From Macrostomum hystrix (Eukaryota; Platyhelminthes; Macrostomidae): a DNA stretch of 64,000 bases. The notes under the pieces were generated by a model. That model was not told the origin of the DNA and ran no database searches. It saw only the letters and a list, made by a program, of their open reading frames with translations. Within the stretch, counting starts at the first letter, position 1; each line of letters starts with the position of its first letter. The position numbers were made by a program, and so were the translations under genes. Positions 36,330 to 45,601 of the stretch are shown in pieces. The stretch lies in contig CATNEN010000003.1 in NCBI GenBank assembly GCA_950097015.1, positions 6,722,001-6,786,000 on the forward strand, given 5' to 3'.

Positions 36330-38697
36330 TCAACTATCGTAGATTATATCATAGTGACCCGGCCGATACAGCAGGGTTAGCACAGGACTGGATACGCCAT
36401 CGTCTGGGAAAGTGTGCCGACTAATTCCAGCACCGTCACGATGCATGTACTCCACAGCGATGCAGGTCTCAAGGGTCTGGGTTAGGGCAATGATGTGGAT
36501 GTGATCCGATTCGTGACGCATCGGCTCCACTTCCTGCGGGATTAATCAGTGGGACATGTATTCATTTACCTAAGTATAAACAGATCCGATCCCATAATCC
36601 CACACAATACCGATTCTTAAATACCGCACAATACCGATTCTTAAATCCCACACAATACCGATTCTTAAATACCGCACAATACCGATTCTTAAATCCCACA
36701 CAATACCGATTCTTAATCCCAAACTCAAATAAAAATCCTTAAATCCCTAAAAAAATACCATCAAAAAGATCCTAAACGCCATGAATTTTCAGACAGCCCA
36801 AACTAGACCATCTTCAAAGATCCCAAACTAGTCCATCTTCAAAGATCCCAAACTAGACCATCTTCAAAGATCCCAAACTAGTCCATCTTCAAAGATCCCA
36901 AACTGACCATCTTCAAAGATCCCAAACTAGACCATCTTCAAAGATCCCAAACTAGTCCATCTTCAAAGATCCCAAACTGACCATCTTCAAAGATCCCAAA
37001 CTAGTCCATCTTCAAAGATCCCAAACTAGACCATCTTCAAAGATCCCAAACTGACCATCTTCAAAGATCCCAAACTAGACCATCTTCAAAGATCCCAAAC
37101 TAGTCCATCTTCAAAGATCCCAAACTAGACCATCTTCAAAGATCCCAAACTGACCATCTTCAAAGATCCCAAACTAGACCATCTTCAAAGATCCCAAAAT
37201 AGACCATCTTCAAAAATCCCAAACTGACCATCTTCAAAGATCCCAAACTGACCATCTTCAAAGATCCCAAACTAGTCCATCTTCAAAGATCCCAAACTAG
37301 ACCATCTTCAAAGATCCCAAACTGACCATCTTCAAAGATCCCAAACTAGTCCATCTTCAAAGATCCCAAACTAGACCATCTTCAAAGATCCCAAACTGAC
37401 CATCTTCAAAGATCCCAAACTAGACCATCTTCAAAGATCCCAAACTAGTCCATCTTCAAAGATCCCAAACTGACCATCTTCAAAGATCCCAAACTAGTCC
37501 ATCTTCAAAGATCCCAAACTAGACCATCTTCAAAGATCCCAAACTGACCATCTTCAAAGATCCCAAACTAGACCATCTTCAAAGATCCCAAACTAGTCCA
37601 TCTTCAAAAATCCCAAACTAGACCATCTTCAAAGATCCCAAACTGACCATCTTCAAAGATCCCAAACTAGACCATCTTCAAAGATCCCAAACTAGACCAT
37701 CTTCAAAAATCCCAAACTGACCATCTTCAAAGATCCCAAACTGACCATCTTCAAAGATCCCAAACTAGTCCATCTTCAAAGATCCCAAACTAGACCATCT
37801 TCAAAGATCCCAAACTGACCATCTTCAAAGATCCCAAACTAGTCCATCTTCAAAGATCCCAAACTGACCATCTTCAAAGATCCCAAACTAGACCATCTTC
37901 AAAGATCCCAAACTAGACCATCTTCAAAGATCCCAAACTAGATCATCTTCAAAGATCCCAAACTAGTCCATCTTCAAAGATCCCAAACTAGACCATCTTC
38001 AAAGATCCCCCAAACTGACCATCTTCAAAGATCCCAAACTGAATTGCAAGAATAAGTATGTAAACATTAAAGCAACACCCACGGTGGCACAGAAGTCTTT
38101 GATAGTCTTCTCGCCGTCCAGGAAGCTCTGAAAGAATTCGGCATTGGTTTGCAAATGGCCGCTAACTAGCAGGCGAAGGAACACTACCACATAGTCGCTC
38201 TGGCCTGCGTTGTTAAACACGGCCTCTAAATCGGCCGTAGTGCACTCTCGCCGTTCGACAGTCTCAACTAGATCGCAGAACGAATCACAAAAGTCGTCAA
38301 CAGTTACGGCAGAGTAGCCTAATTCTATGATGGCATCTTTTCGTCTACGGCACAGATCGCGTAGTTTGGCCGCAGCCTCAGGCGGTTGATTACGCAACTG
38401 GTCCAGAAAGGCAAAGCCGAAGCCGCGATAGAAACAGTTGCCATCGCCTCTAGTGCGTCTTAGGCGAGGATAACGCGAAGCTAATTGTTCACATTTGGCT
38501 AGGAAAACGGGATCGTCTGTGTACTCCTCCATTAGGGAACTGGTTGGCACAAAAGGTGTCACCAGGGCCTGAGCCATAGCAATTTCATTCTCAATGTCCT
38601 GCTGCTGCTTCTGGTAGGCCTCGTAGAGGGTGCATGGATCGGAGGCTGTTCCTGCCTTATCTGGTTGAGCTTGAGCGCGTTCAGACTGCTCAGACAT
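36330..38697 (-). CDS. OTUB1: OTUB1-like ubiquitin thioesterase (two exons)
   Basis: OTU-family cysteine protease that removes ubiquitin (Lys48-linked in characterised OTUB1) and, in other animals, also restrains E2 enzymes non-catalytically; cytosolic/nuclear. Coding exons are 38697-38083 (205 codons) and 36533-36330 (67 codons plus TGA). The intron is 38082-36534, and both sites are phase 0. Product is 272 residues, essentially the family's usual size (about 271). Catalytic-site motif RGDGNCFYRGF puts the nucleophile near Cys88 with the Asp near 85. The C-terminal RPGHYDIIY carries the catalytic His near 265. EVEPMRHESDHIHIIAL at the exon 2 start is a family signature. The donor is C|GTGGGT, somewhat weak; reading through it gives GVALMFTYL and then array sequence, so splicing is needed to complete the active site. 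Confidence 0.95.
36585..38040. repeat. minisatellite filling the OTUB1-like intron
   Basis: A short array of about 23-bp units (CACAATACCGATTCTTAAAT core, 36600-36720) is followed by about 50 units of 24/25 bp with core CCATCTTCAAAGATCCCAAA (36785-38040). Variants ACTAGA, ACTAGT and ACTGA recur in ordered blocks. Together they occupy almost the whole 1.55-kb intron. Confidence 0.96.
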
Positions 38698-38950
38698 ATT
38701 TCTTTTTTTCTATATAAAGCTATCTATTTTATCTGTTGATAGTTTTTTATAGTTAAAATTCTCACTGAAAGAAATTTTATGAATTATGTCATTTTTTTAT
38801 TTTTTATTTTATATTTTTTTATTCTGAGCAGCTAAATGAGGAATAGTATAGATCAGGGGTTTGGAAAACTGCTATGTTTTGCAGACTAGATAGAGAATAC
38901 TAAATAAAATAATGAGACTAAACAGTAATCCTGATAGTTTAGATAAGAGA
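38698..38950. other. upstream region of the OTUB1-like gene
   Basis: AT- and T-rich DNA between the OTUB1-like start codon and the retrotransposon insertion. A promoter is likely here by position, but no motif is clear. Confidence 0.35.
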
Positions 38951-38961
38951 AAGCTAGTAAA
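38951..38961. repeat. target-site duplication, left copy
   Basis: AAGCTAGTAAA, repeated at 43338-43348 on the other side of the non-LTR element. The AAG may be partly shared with the element's tail. Confidence 0.85.
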
Positions 38962-39504
38962 TTCGCCTTCGAGGCGGATAAAACCCGAGGTCAGACCGGG
39001 CCCACCACCGTACCGGCCAATGAAGGGTCCTCGGACCCCAAGGCTGGGACTGGGGGCAGGGCCCAGTCGTCCCGCCAAAAAAGGCCAGAGCGTGCCATCG
39101 CTGGCAGCTCTGAGCGTCGCCCCGCGCGTGTCACAAAGCGCCGGGGCCTTCTCCAGCGGGCCTCCGAGGTGGTGCGAACCGCCAAGATGGCCCAGCTGCG
39201 CGCTGAGATGCGCGGTGGCCCACCGGGGCAGGCGCCGCAACCAAGGGCTACGGGGGAGGCCTCAGAGGTGCCCAGCTCCATCGAGCAGGGCCCTTCGAGC
39301 GCCCCTCCCACGGCCCAGGGAGCGGTGTCGGCTCCAGTTGAGGGCGACTCTGGGCCTGGGCTCGGGGCCGGGGGCGGGGACTGGGCGGCTGACGCCGTCG
39401 AGTTCCCGTCTCCGGCTCGGGGCCTGGGCACGGAGGAGCCCATGGCTACCGACATCGACCCGGAGGAGGAGGACCGCCTTCTGGATGGGTCCCCCTCCAA
39501 GTAG
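38962..39504 (+). pseudogene. ORF1 (gag-like) 3' remnant of the non-LTR element
   Basis: The frame is open from the very 5' end of the insertion to TAG at 39502-39504, about 180 codons with no start of its own. It is rich in Pro, Gly, Arg and Ala with an acidic C-terminus (EEEDRLLDGSPSK). No zinc knuckles are visible, so the usual nucleic-acid-binding part was probably lost by 5' truncation or lies elsewhere. It is in the same frame as ORF2, 12 bases upstream of its ATG. Confidence 0.7.
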
Positions 39505-39516
39505 ACCTCTGCCTGC

Positions 39517-42500
39517 ATGATGATCCCCGGAATATCATGTCTGCAAGTTAACACCCAGCACTGCGTGGCAGCATCAGTCAATCTGATGCGCACGACAGAG
39601 CGCATGATGCCGGGCCTTGTACTTGTGCAGGAGCCCTGGCTATCAAAGAACAAGCCAAGCAACATTCCTGCTGGCTATGACTGCTTCTGCATGGCAGACT
39701 CTGTCCGCCCTAGATCACTGATCTATGCCGCAAAAGCCTTAAATGCGTGGATGAGACCCGATCTCTCTAACGGGGACATCTGCGTCATCCAATCTGCACA
39801 CATTGTGCCTAACAAGTTGACCCTCGTGGCATCCGCCTACCTGGCAGGCGACGCCCCCGTGGTTAGCGATACCCTCGTCGCCCTCTGTGAATTCGCCAGG
39901 GCACGAAACTTCGAGCTGCTCCTCGCGGGAGATGTAAACTCGCATCACACCCACTGGGGTAGCTCAAAAATCAATGACCGCGGCGAAGAGCTCCTGGCCT
40001 TCGTCAGCGGCACGCCTCTAAACTTCTGCAATGTGGGCAACACGCCCACTTTCGACAATGGGCGGTGGGCTGAGGTGCTTGACGTCACCCTGGCCTCACC
40101 CGGCATCCTCCCAAGGGTGCTGGGGTGGGAGGTGTGGGAGACCGAAAGCTCGCTCTCGGACCACCGTTTCATCCGTTTCAACATCGGCACCCCCGATAAG
40201 AAGCAAAAGCCTATTTGGAGGCGTAATGTCAGAAATACCGACTGGCCCGCGTTCAGCCAAAAGCTGCATGAGGGCCTTCGGGATTCTGACCCCTCCATGG
40301 CCATGGAAACCACGCAGGACCTGGATGGAGTGGCTGCCCTGCTGGGCGGCGCCATCACAGAGGCCTACGAAATGGCTTGCCCGCTCAAAGCCTACAAAGG
40401 CAAAAAATCGGCCCCCTGGTGGAACCCCGAGCTCGGAGTCCTAAGACGCCGGGCTAAGGCTCTCCAGAGGAAGCTGAAAACCTCGCACGACCCTGATGAC
40501 AAAGAGGCCTATACTCGCGCCATCCATGAGTTTAAGGGCCGGGTCAGAAGGGCAAAAGCGGACAAGTGGCGACAATACTGCGAAGGGCTTGAGGGCTCGC
40601 GGCCCACGGCCCGCGTGGTAAAGGCGCTCACCAACGACCGCTTCTCCAAGCTCTCATCGATTAAAAAGCCGGACGGCTCGATCACTGAGCGCCCGGAGGA
40701 AACGCTCGAGCTTATGCTAGGGCATTTCTTCCCGAGTGTACCGGCGCACTTCGGCCCAGACGACCACTCGCGTGGAGGTCAGGGCCTGGCTCAGTCACTC
40801 GTTACGAATGACCGCATCGTTCGCGCGGCTAAGTCATTCAATCCTTTTAAAGCACCTGGGCCAGATGGTATATATCCGGCCTTTCTGCATGAAGCGGTTA
40901 AAAATGGCCGCTTCCTCCATCTCCTCTGCAGACTTCTACGGGCCTGCATCGTGCTGGGCTACGTACCAGCGCGGTGGCATGAAGCCCGGGTCGTCTTCAT
41001 CCCGAAGCCCGCCAAAGGCGACTATCGCTCGGTCAAGTCTTATCGCCCGATAAGCTTGACTTCCACCTGCCTCAAGCTCATGGAAAGACTGGTGCTCTGG
41101 CGCCTTCTTACTGTAGAGCTAGGGCGGGCCCCGCTCTCACCAAACCAGCACGCCTTTCGGGCGGGCCGGTCCACGGAGAGCGCCCTCCACTGCATTGTGG
41201 AGACTCTCGAGAAGGCAGTGCTGGGCAGCGGTTTTGCCCTGGCTGTTTTCCTTGATATTGAGGGGGCCTTCGATAACGTTATTTTCGAAGCCTTTGAGAA
41301 GGCCCTGGTTTCCAGGGCCACTCACCCCCACCTCGTCCGTTGGGTCATGTACATGATCCGGAATCGCCACGTGGTGGCCCACCTCGAAGGCAGGGTGCTC
41401 TCGGCACCTGTCCTAAAAGGAGGGCCCCAAGGTGGCGTCCTCACCCCACTGCTGTGGAATCTCGTCATGGATGAGCTGCTAAAAAGCACTCGGCCTGACC
41501 CAGTCCTGAAGGTGGGATATGCCGACGATGTGACCGCCATCTGCGCGGGCCCCTCGGCGGAAACCACCAGGGACCTCATTCAGGGCTTTATCAACAGGGC
41601 GGTGCGCTGGGCGGACCAATGCGGGCTCCGACTCTCTGAGTCCAAGACCGTTGCGGTTATGTTTACCAGCAGGCTGCGCTGGACCATTGAGCCTCTGACT
41701 CTCTATGGCAAGAATATTGCCATGGAAAAGCAGGTCCGGTGCCTTGGTATCCTGCTAGACCATAGGCTTAACTGGACCCCGCACATTACCACAAAGGCCA
41801 AGAGGGCCCTGGCCATTCTGGCGCAAGTCAGGCGAGCCGTGGGCACCACTTGGGGGCTAACCCCCAAAAACCTTTGGTGGATTTACACGGCGATCATTAG
41901 ACCGTCAGTCGCTTACGCTGGCCTCATCTGGGCCAGTGCCATGAGCATCCAGAAAAACCTGGAGGCGCTTTATAGGGTGCAGGGCAGAGCCTGTCGCATG
42001 ACGCTGGGCGCCCCACCCTCCACTCCCTTTGAAGGCATGAACGCTTTCCTCAACGCTACACCCATTGACATTTTTGTTAAGGGGGAAGCGGCAAAGTCCA
42101 CCCGTCGTCTCCTTGATGCGGGTGTATCCTTCCAGAATTCGCGAGCCTTCTCGAAGCGCTCCCTTCTGCCCCACTCTGACCTCTGCCTGAAAACTCTGGG
42201 CGAGTGCGGAGGGCTCACCATCCTTTCGGACGGGGCCCCGGCCACTTTACTCCGGAGCCACAGGTACAAAGTCAGCATCTTCCCTCGTAATGAGGTAAAG
42301 GACTGCTGGGATGACCCCGCAGTCCACTGTTACACTGACGGCTCCCTGATGAACGGTAAATCGGGATTCGGGGTGTGCGTCGCCTCGGGTGGCGAGGTCC
42401 TCTGGACCCACTCCCAACACTGTGGCAAGAGCTCAAGCGTTTTCCAAAACGAAATGCTCGCCATCAGTTTCTGTGCGGCTGAGCTGCGCCAGAGGCAGCT

Positions 42501-43221
42501 GGCTGGTCGGAGGATCTTTTTTCACTCCGACAGTCAAGCAGCCCTCAAGGCCCTCAGTCGCTGCACCTCTCGCTCCAGAACCACCTTGGACTGCAACACC
42601 CAGTTAAACGGTTTGGCGCAGTCTAACAAGGTGGAGCTGATGTGGATCCCTGGGCACGCCGGGCTCACAGGGAATGAGATGGCGGACGAGCTTGCAAAGG
42701 CTGGAGCAGCCAGCTCCCTGATGGGCCCGGGCCCGGAATCCCCGATCCCCGCCTCCGTTGTCAACTCCAGCATCAACCACTGGATGGAGACCCAGCACCG
42801 GAGGAGGTGGTCCAGCACCCTGAACTGTCGCCAGTCCAGGGCTGCGGTGCCAACCCCCTCTAGTAACCTGCGTAAGGCCTTACTCAGGCTAAACCGCAGA
42901 GACCTGAGAGCAGTCACCATGGCCCTTTCGGGACATGGCTGCTTCACCAGACACCGCTACCTCCAAGGCCACGTGCCTGAGGAAACGTGTCCTTTCTGCT
43001 GCTCCGGCCGTGAAAACGCCGAGCATTTCATTTGCCACTGCCCGGCCTTCACCCGGGCTAGGCTAAAACACCTCGGGCCGGCACCGACTCTTGCCGAAGC
43101 CTGCTCGCCCGAGAACATCCCTCAGCTCGCCCACTTCCTCCGGGATACCGGCCGAGCTGATTTCTTCCCAGCCTATGGCGAGGAAGATCGCGCGGCGGAA
43201 CCGACCGACGGACCACCCTGA
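39517..43221 (+). CDS. ORF2 polyprotein: endonuclease - reverse transcriptase - RNase H
   Basis: 1234 residues with no frameshift. APE-type endonuclease at about 1-225 ([13 protein letters not shown] near 135-147, SLSDHRF near 212-218), which nicks target DNA. Reverse transcriptase at about 430-750 ([20 protein letters not shown] with catalytic Asp near 580, [10 protein letters not shown], and YADD at about 668-671), which copies RNA at the nick. RNase H at about 935-1070 (YTDGSL with Asp near 941, [18 protein letters not shown] with Asp near 1005, and [15 protein letters not shown]). C-terminal zinc motif starting CPFCCSG near 1158 and ending CHC. All catalytic residues I can check are present, so it may be active for reverse transcription. 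Starts at the first ATG (ATGATG) after the ORF1 stop. Confidence 0.95.
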   Translation: MMIPGISCLQVNTQHCVAASVNLMRTTERMMPGLVLVQEPWLSKNKPSNIPAGYDCFCMADSVRPRSLIYAAKALNAWMRPDLSNGDICVIQSAHIVPNKLTLVASAYLAGDAPVVSDTLVALCEFARARNFELLLAGDVNSHHTHWGSSKINDRGEELLAFVSGTPLNFCNVGNTPTFDNGRWAEVLDVTLASPGILPRVLGWEVWETESSLSDHRFIRFNIGTPDKKQKPIWRRNVRNTDWPAFSQKLHEGLRDSDPSMAMETTQDLDGVAALLGGAITEAYEMACPLKAYKGKKSAPWWNPELGVLRRRAKALQRKLKTSHDPDDKEAYTRAIHEFKGRVRRAKADKWRQYCEGLEGSRPTARVVKALTNDRFSKLSSIKKPDGSITERPEETLELMLGHFFPSVPAHFGPDDHSRGGQGLAQSLVTNDRIVRAAKSFNPFKAPGPDGIYPAFLHEAVKNGRFLHLLCRLLRACIVLGYVPARWHEARVVFIPKPAKGDYRSVKSYRPISLTSTCLKLMERLVLWRLLTVELGRAPLSPNQHAFRAGRSTESALHCIVETLEKAVLGSGFALAVFLDIEGAFDNVIFEAFEKALVSRATHPHLVRWVMYMIRNRHVVAHLEGRVLSAPVLKGGPQGGVLTPLLWNLVMDELLKSTRPDPVLKVGYADDVTAICAGPSAETTRDLIQGFINRAVRWADQCGLRLSESKTVAVMFTSRLRWTIEPLTLYGKNIAMEKQVRCLGILLDHRLNWTPHITTKAKRALAILAQVRRAVGTTWGLTPKNLWWIYTAIIRPSVAYAGLIWASAMSIQKNLEALYRVQGRACRMTLGAPPSTPFEGMNAFLNATPIDIFVKGEAAKSTRRLLDAGVSFQNSRAFSKRSLLPHSDLCLKTLGECGGLTILSDGAPATLLRSHRYKVSIFPRNEVKDCWDDPAVHCYTDGSLMNGKSGFGVCVASGGEVLWTHSQHCGKSSSVFQNEMLAISFCAAELRQRQLAGRRIFFHSDSQAALKALSRCTSRSRTTLDCNTQLNGLAQSNKVELMWIPGHAGLTGNEMADELAKAGAASSLMGPGPESPIPASVVNSSINHWMETQHRRRWSSTLNCRQSRAAVPTPSSNLRKALLRLNRRDLRAVTMALSGHGCFTRHRYLQGHVPEETCPFCCSGRENAEHFICHCPAFTRARLKHLGPAPTLAEACSPENIPQLAHFLRDTGRADFFPAYGEEDRAAEPTDGPP

Positions 43222-43337
43222 GCGGCACCGCCTCGCTGGAGGCCGTCTGGCTGCCAGGGGTTAGCGATATGGGCGGCAGCAGCCGCCTCCTCGCTGCGTC
43301 CGTCATGGAGGCCCCCTGCCGCTAAGTCAAGTAAGTC

Positions 43338-43348
43338 AAGCTAGTAAA
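43338..43348. repeat. target-site duplication, right copy
   Basis: AAGCTAGTAAA, identical to 38951-38961. Confidence 0.85.
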
Positions 43349-43412
43349 ATTTGATGGCAGATAAGAGAAAAGTAAAAGGGAATATGACAAAAAATAATGC
43401 ACAGAAGAGATG

Positions 43413-44716
43413 CGAGGGTTGCTCAATAAGTTTCCGGAAAAACATAGTTCTAGGCATTATTTTTAGGAGCTTTTAGGAAATGATCGGGGAATATGTTAAG
43501 ACAGTATGCCTAAAATTTCAGCTCACTGCATTTCCATGTTCACTCGCAAGAGAGCCCAGACTGACGAGAACCAGGACCCACCTCCAGGCCTGACCCGGCG
43601 TGACAAGAGAGCCATGATGCTGCTGCTTTCCCGCTTGGGAAATTCTCCATCCCAGTGCCTGCAGATGCTTCGAACGGCGCTTGGAGGTGAAGCCCCAAAC
43701 CAGAGCGTCGTGTACGAGTGGCACGCTCGTTTTCGGACTGGTGCATTCGGTCTTGACGACGATCCGCGTGAAGGACGTCCAACAACTGTGGCTGCCACCA
43801 GGCGTCTGCTTGACGAAGACAGACGTGTGACCACTAGTGAGCTCGTGCAGAATGTGGGGGTGTCAGATGGCACCATGAATTCCATTCCACACGATCGACT
43901 TGGCATACGCAAGCTGTGCGCCAGATGGGTACCCCATCAGCTAACTGCCGAGCACAGGGCAGCCCGAGTCAGTTTCTGCCAGTCTGCGCTGCGTCAGTTC
44001 AACGCAGGAGCCTCACCGCTGGTGTCCAACGTGCTAACAGGTGACGAAACCTGGATCTACTTTTATGATCCAGAAACTAAAGCTCAGAGCCGGCAATGGG
44101 TTGCTGATGGTGAAGAAGTGCCGGTGAAATTCGCACGAGAACGCAGTGTCGGGAAAGTGATGGTCGCAGTTTTCTTCCGTCGCTGTGGGATTCTGCCGCC
44201 TGTGGTGCTGGACAGTGTACCACAGTGACGGCAGAGTGGTACACAACCAGATGCCACACTGAAGTGCTGCGATCGCTTCAAGAACAGCGGCCAAAGACCA
44301 GAGATCGGCACATCATCCTGCACTACGATAACGCACCGGCACACAAGGCCCGAGTGACGGCAGAGTTTTTGTCGGCGACAAACCTGATGCTGCTGCCGCA
44401 TCCGCCGTATTCACCTGATCTGGCGCCTTGCGATTTCTTCCTCTTTCCGAAAATCAAGCGGAATTTGAAAGGGAGGCGTTTTGACACCCAGGAGGAGCTG
44501 CTGAATGCGAAAGGCGAAGGCGAATTGGCGAAAATCAACAGAGACCATTTGGGGGCATGTTTTTCTGTGTGGTTTAACAGGTTGAAAAAGTGCTTGGATT
44601 ACGATGGCGTATATTTTGAGAAATTTTAGGATGTGTGTCGGACTGCTAGTAAAATTTCATGCTGGTTTGATATCTTAAAATATGTTTTTTTCCGGAAACT
44701 TATTAAGCAGCCCTCA
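43413..44716 (+). mobile_element. mariner-family DNA transposon
   Basis: About 1.3 kb. Inverted ends of about 34-36 bp (43413-43446 and 44681-44716) share AATAAGTTTCCGGAAAAA and begin CGAGGGTTGCT and TGAGGGCTGCT respectively. TA follows on the right (44717-44718); the left flank is TG, consistent with one substitution in the TA duplication. It lies only 64 bp beyond the non-LTR insertion. Confidence 0.92.
43506..44629 (+). pseudogene. mariner transposase, frameshifted
   Basis: Cut-and-paste DDE/D transposase. The first segment (43506-44228, 240 codons) has the paired helix-turn-helix DNA-binding region and the first catalytic Asp in LTGDETWIYFY (about residue 180). The second segment (about 44225-44629) continues in another frame with HYDNAPAHKA and PPYSPDLAPCDFF. 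Thirty-four residues separate the second and third Asp, the D34D signature of mariner. A small indel at about 44213-44226 breaks the ORF, leading to an early TGA. All three catalytic Asp codons are still present in the DNA. Probably inactive as it stands. Confidence 0.92.
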
Positions 44717-44718
44717 TA

Positions 44719-45154
44719 CTTGTAAGATGTGAAGAGATAAAATATATAGGAATGATACATTAAAGATTAAACATGCAAAAGTGGGACAGGAAAGATATCG
44801 GGGACAAAAGAAAATAAGAAAGAGACAAAACTACAAAAAACAATGGTTAAAAAAGCCATAGAACTTAAACGTATTTATCTATTGCTAAAAGCAGCTAAAA
44901 GTCTTTAAGACCTAATAATAGGCCTACTAAATGAACCAGAAAAAAATTTGTTTCATTTAAGTGCTATTTTAAGTACATTTCTGCCATATAAGGTAAAACA
45001 AAAATGAAAAAATTAGTTAAGTAACAAGCAGGGGAGATATATAAGCAAAATGGTTGACAAGCTTAGGTCTATAGCCAAAAGGGATGAGCTGGTTAGTGGG
45101 AGGGGAAGTTTAAGCACATCTTCTACATTCTGCTAATATGCTCAACCAATTTTC
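44719..45154. other. unannotated spacer
   Basis: AT-rich DNA between the mariner element and the inverted-repeat element; no gene seen. Confidence 0.5.
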
Positions 45155-45601
45155 GGCATAATTCTAGTTTACTTTGTTATATTAATTTCATGTATTTTCT
45201 TACTCTTGCCACAACCCTTTCAGCCATTATGGCTGGTCGCCCAGCTGCAACGACAGTTATTTGCCCTGCAAATAAAATTGTTAACGCTGCTGAGCTTTTA
45301 AACTATACTGAAAGAAACTTTGGAATTTGCGAGATGGTGGAAGCCAGTCGGGATGATTTCACCACCATGAAGTGGCTTGCAAAGTATCACCTGATTTCCA
45401 ACCAGACGAGATGCACATGCACTTCATGTGACATAGACATGCATCTGCAACATAGACAGGGAAGCATGTTCGTCTACGGCTTTGCCTGGGCTTGCTGCCT
45501 ATGTCGGGCGCAGCACTCCGTCACAGGCGGATAAAATAAAACAGGGTAAAATAATTTAACAAAGGGCAGAATAATATAACAAAGTAAACTAGAACTATGC
45601 C
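45155..45601. mobile_element. small inverted-repeat element carrying a zinc-ribbon ORF
   Basis: 30-bp inverted repeats at 45155-45184 and 45572-45601 (shared core CTAGTTTACTTTGTTAT) match at 29 of 30 positions and bracket a 447-bp segment. The enclosed ORF begins 6 bp inside the left arm and stops 37 bp before the right arm. I found no convincing target duplication. It looks like an internally deleted DNA transposon retaining the 5' part of its transposase gene. Confidence 0.6.
45190..45534 (+). CDS. ISXO2/IS1595-like N-terminal zinc-ribbon fragment
   Basis: 114 codons. The second half, MKWLAKYHLISNQTRCTCTS followed by CDIDMHLQHRQGS and a later CCLC pair, has the WL-x-H-L-I...C-x-C...M-x-L...C-x2-C layout of the N-terminal zinc ribbon in ISXO2-like (IS1595/Merlin-related) transposase proteins common in invertebrates. 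The DDE catalytic part is absent and the ORF stops shortly after the last cysteines. Assignment is by motif layout only. An unrelated small zinc protein is possible. Confidence 0.45.
   Translation: MYFLTLATTLSAIMAGRPAATTVICPANKIVNAAELLNYTERNFGICEMVEASRDDFTTMKWLAKYHLISNQTRCTCTSCDIDMHLQHRQGSMFVYGFAWACCLCRAQHSVTGG

Larger units (their letters stand above)
38962..43337 (+). mobile_element. non-LTR retrotransposon (I/R1-group, RNase H-bearing), 5'-truncated
   Basis: 4376-bp insertion flanked by an 11-bp direct repeat. It carries the 3' end of ORF1 and a full ORF2 (endonuclease, reverse transcriptase, RNase H, CCHC). It ends in a short repeated tail (TAAGTCAAG twice) instead of poly(A). The APE endonuclease plus RNase H arrangement points to the I/R1/LOA group; the clade is not resolved. 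Much higher G+C than the surroundings marks it as foreign to the local DNA. An unbroken ORF2 and exact target duplication suggest a recent insertion, about 0.26 kb upstream of the OTUB1-like start codon. Confidence 0.95.

Noticed and set aside
37999-38082. C-terminal extension GVALMFTYLFLQFSLGSL of the OTUB1-like ORF as real protein
   Set aside because: It reads through the donor into the intron array and would remove the segment carrying the catalytic histidine encoded by exon 2.
40031-42947. Several antisense and alternate-frame ORFs within the non-LTR element
   Set aside because: GC-rich shadows of the well-supported ORF2 frame.
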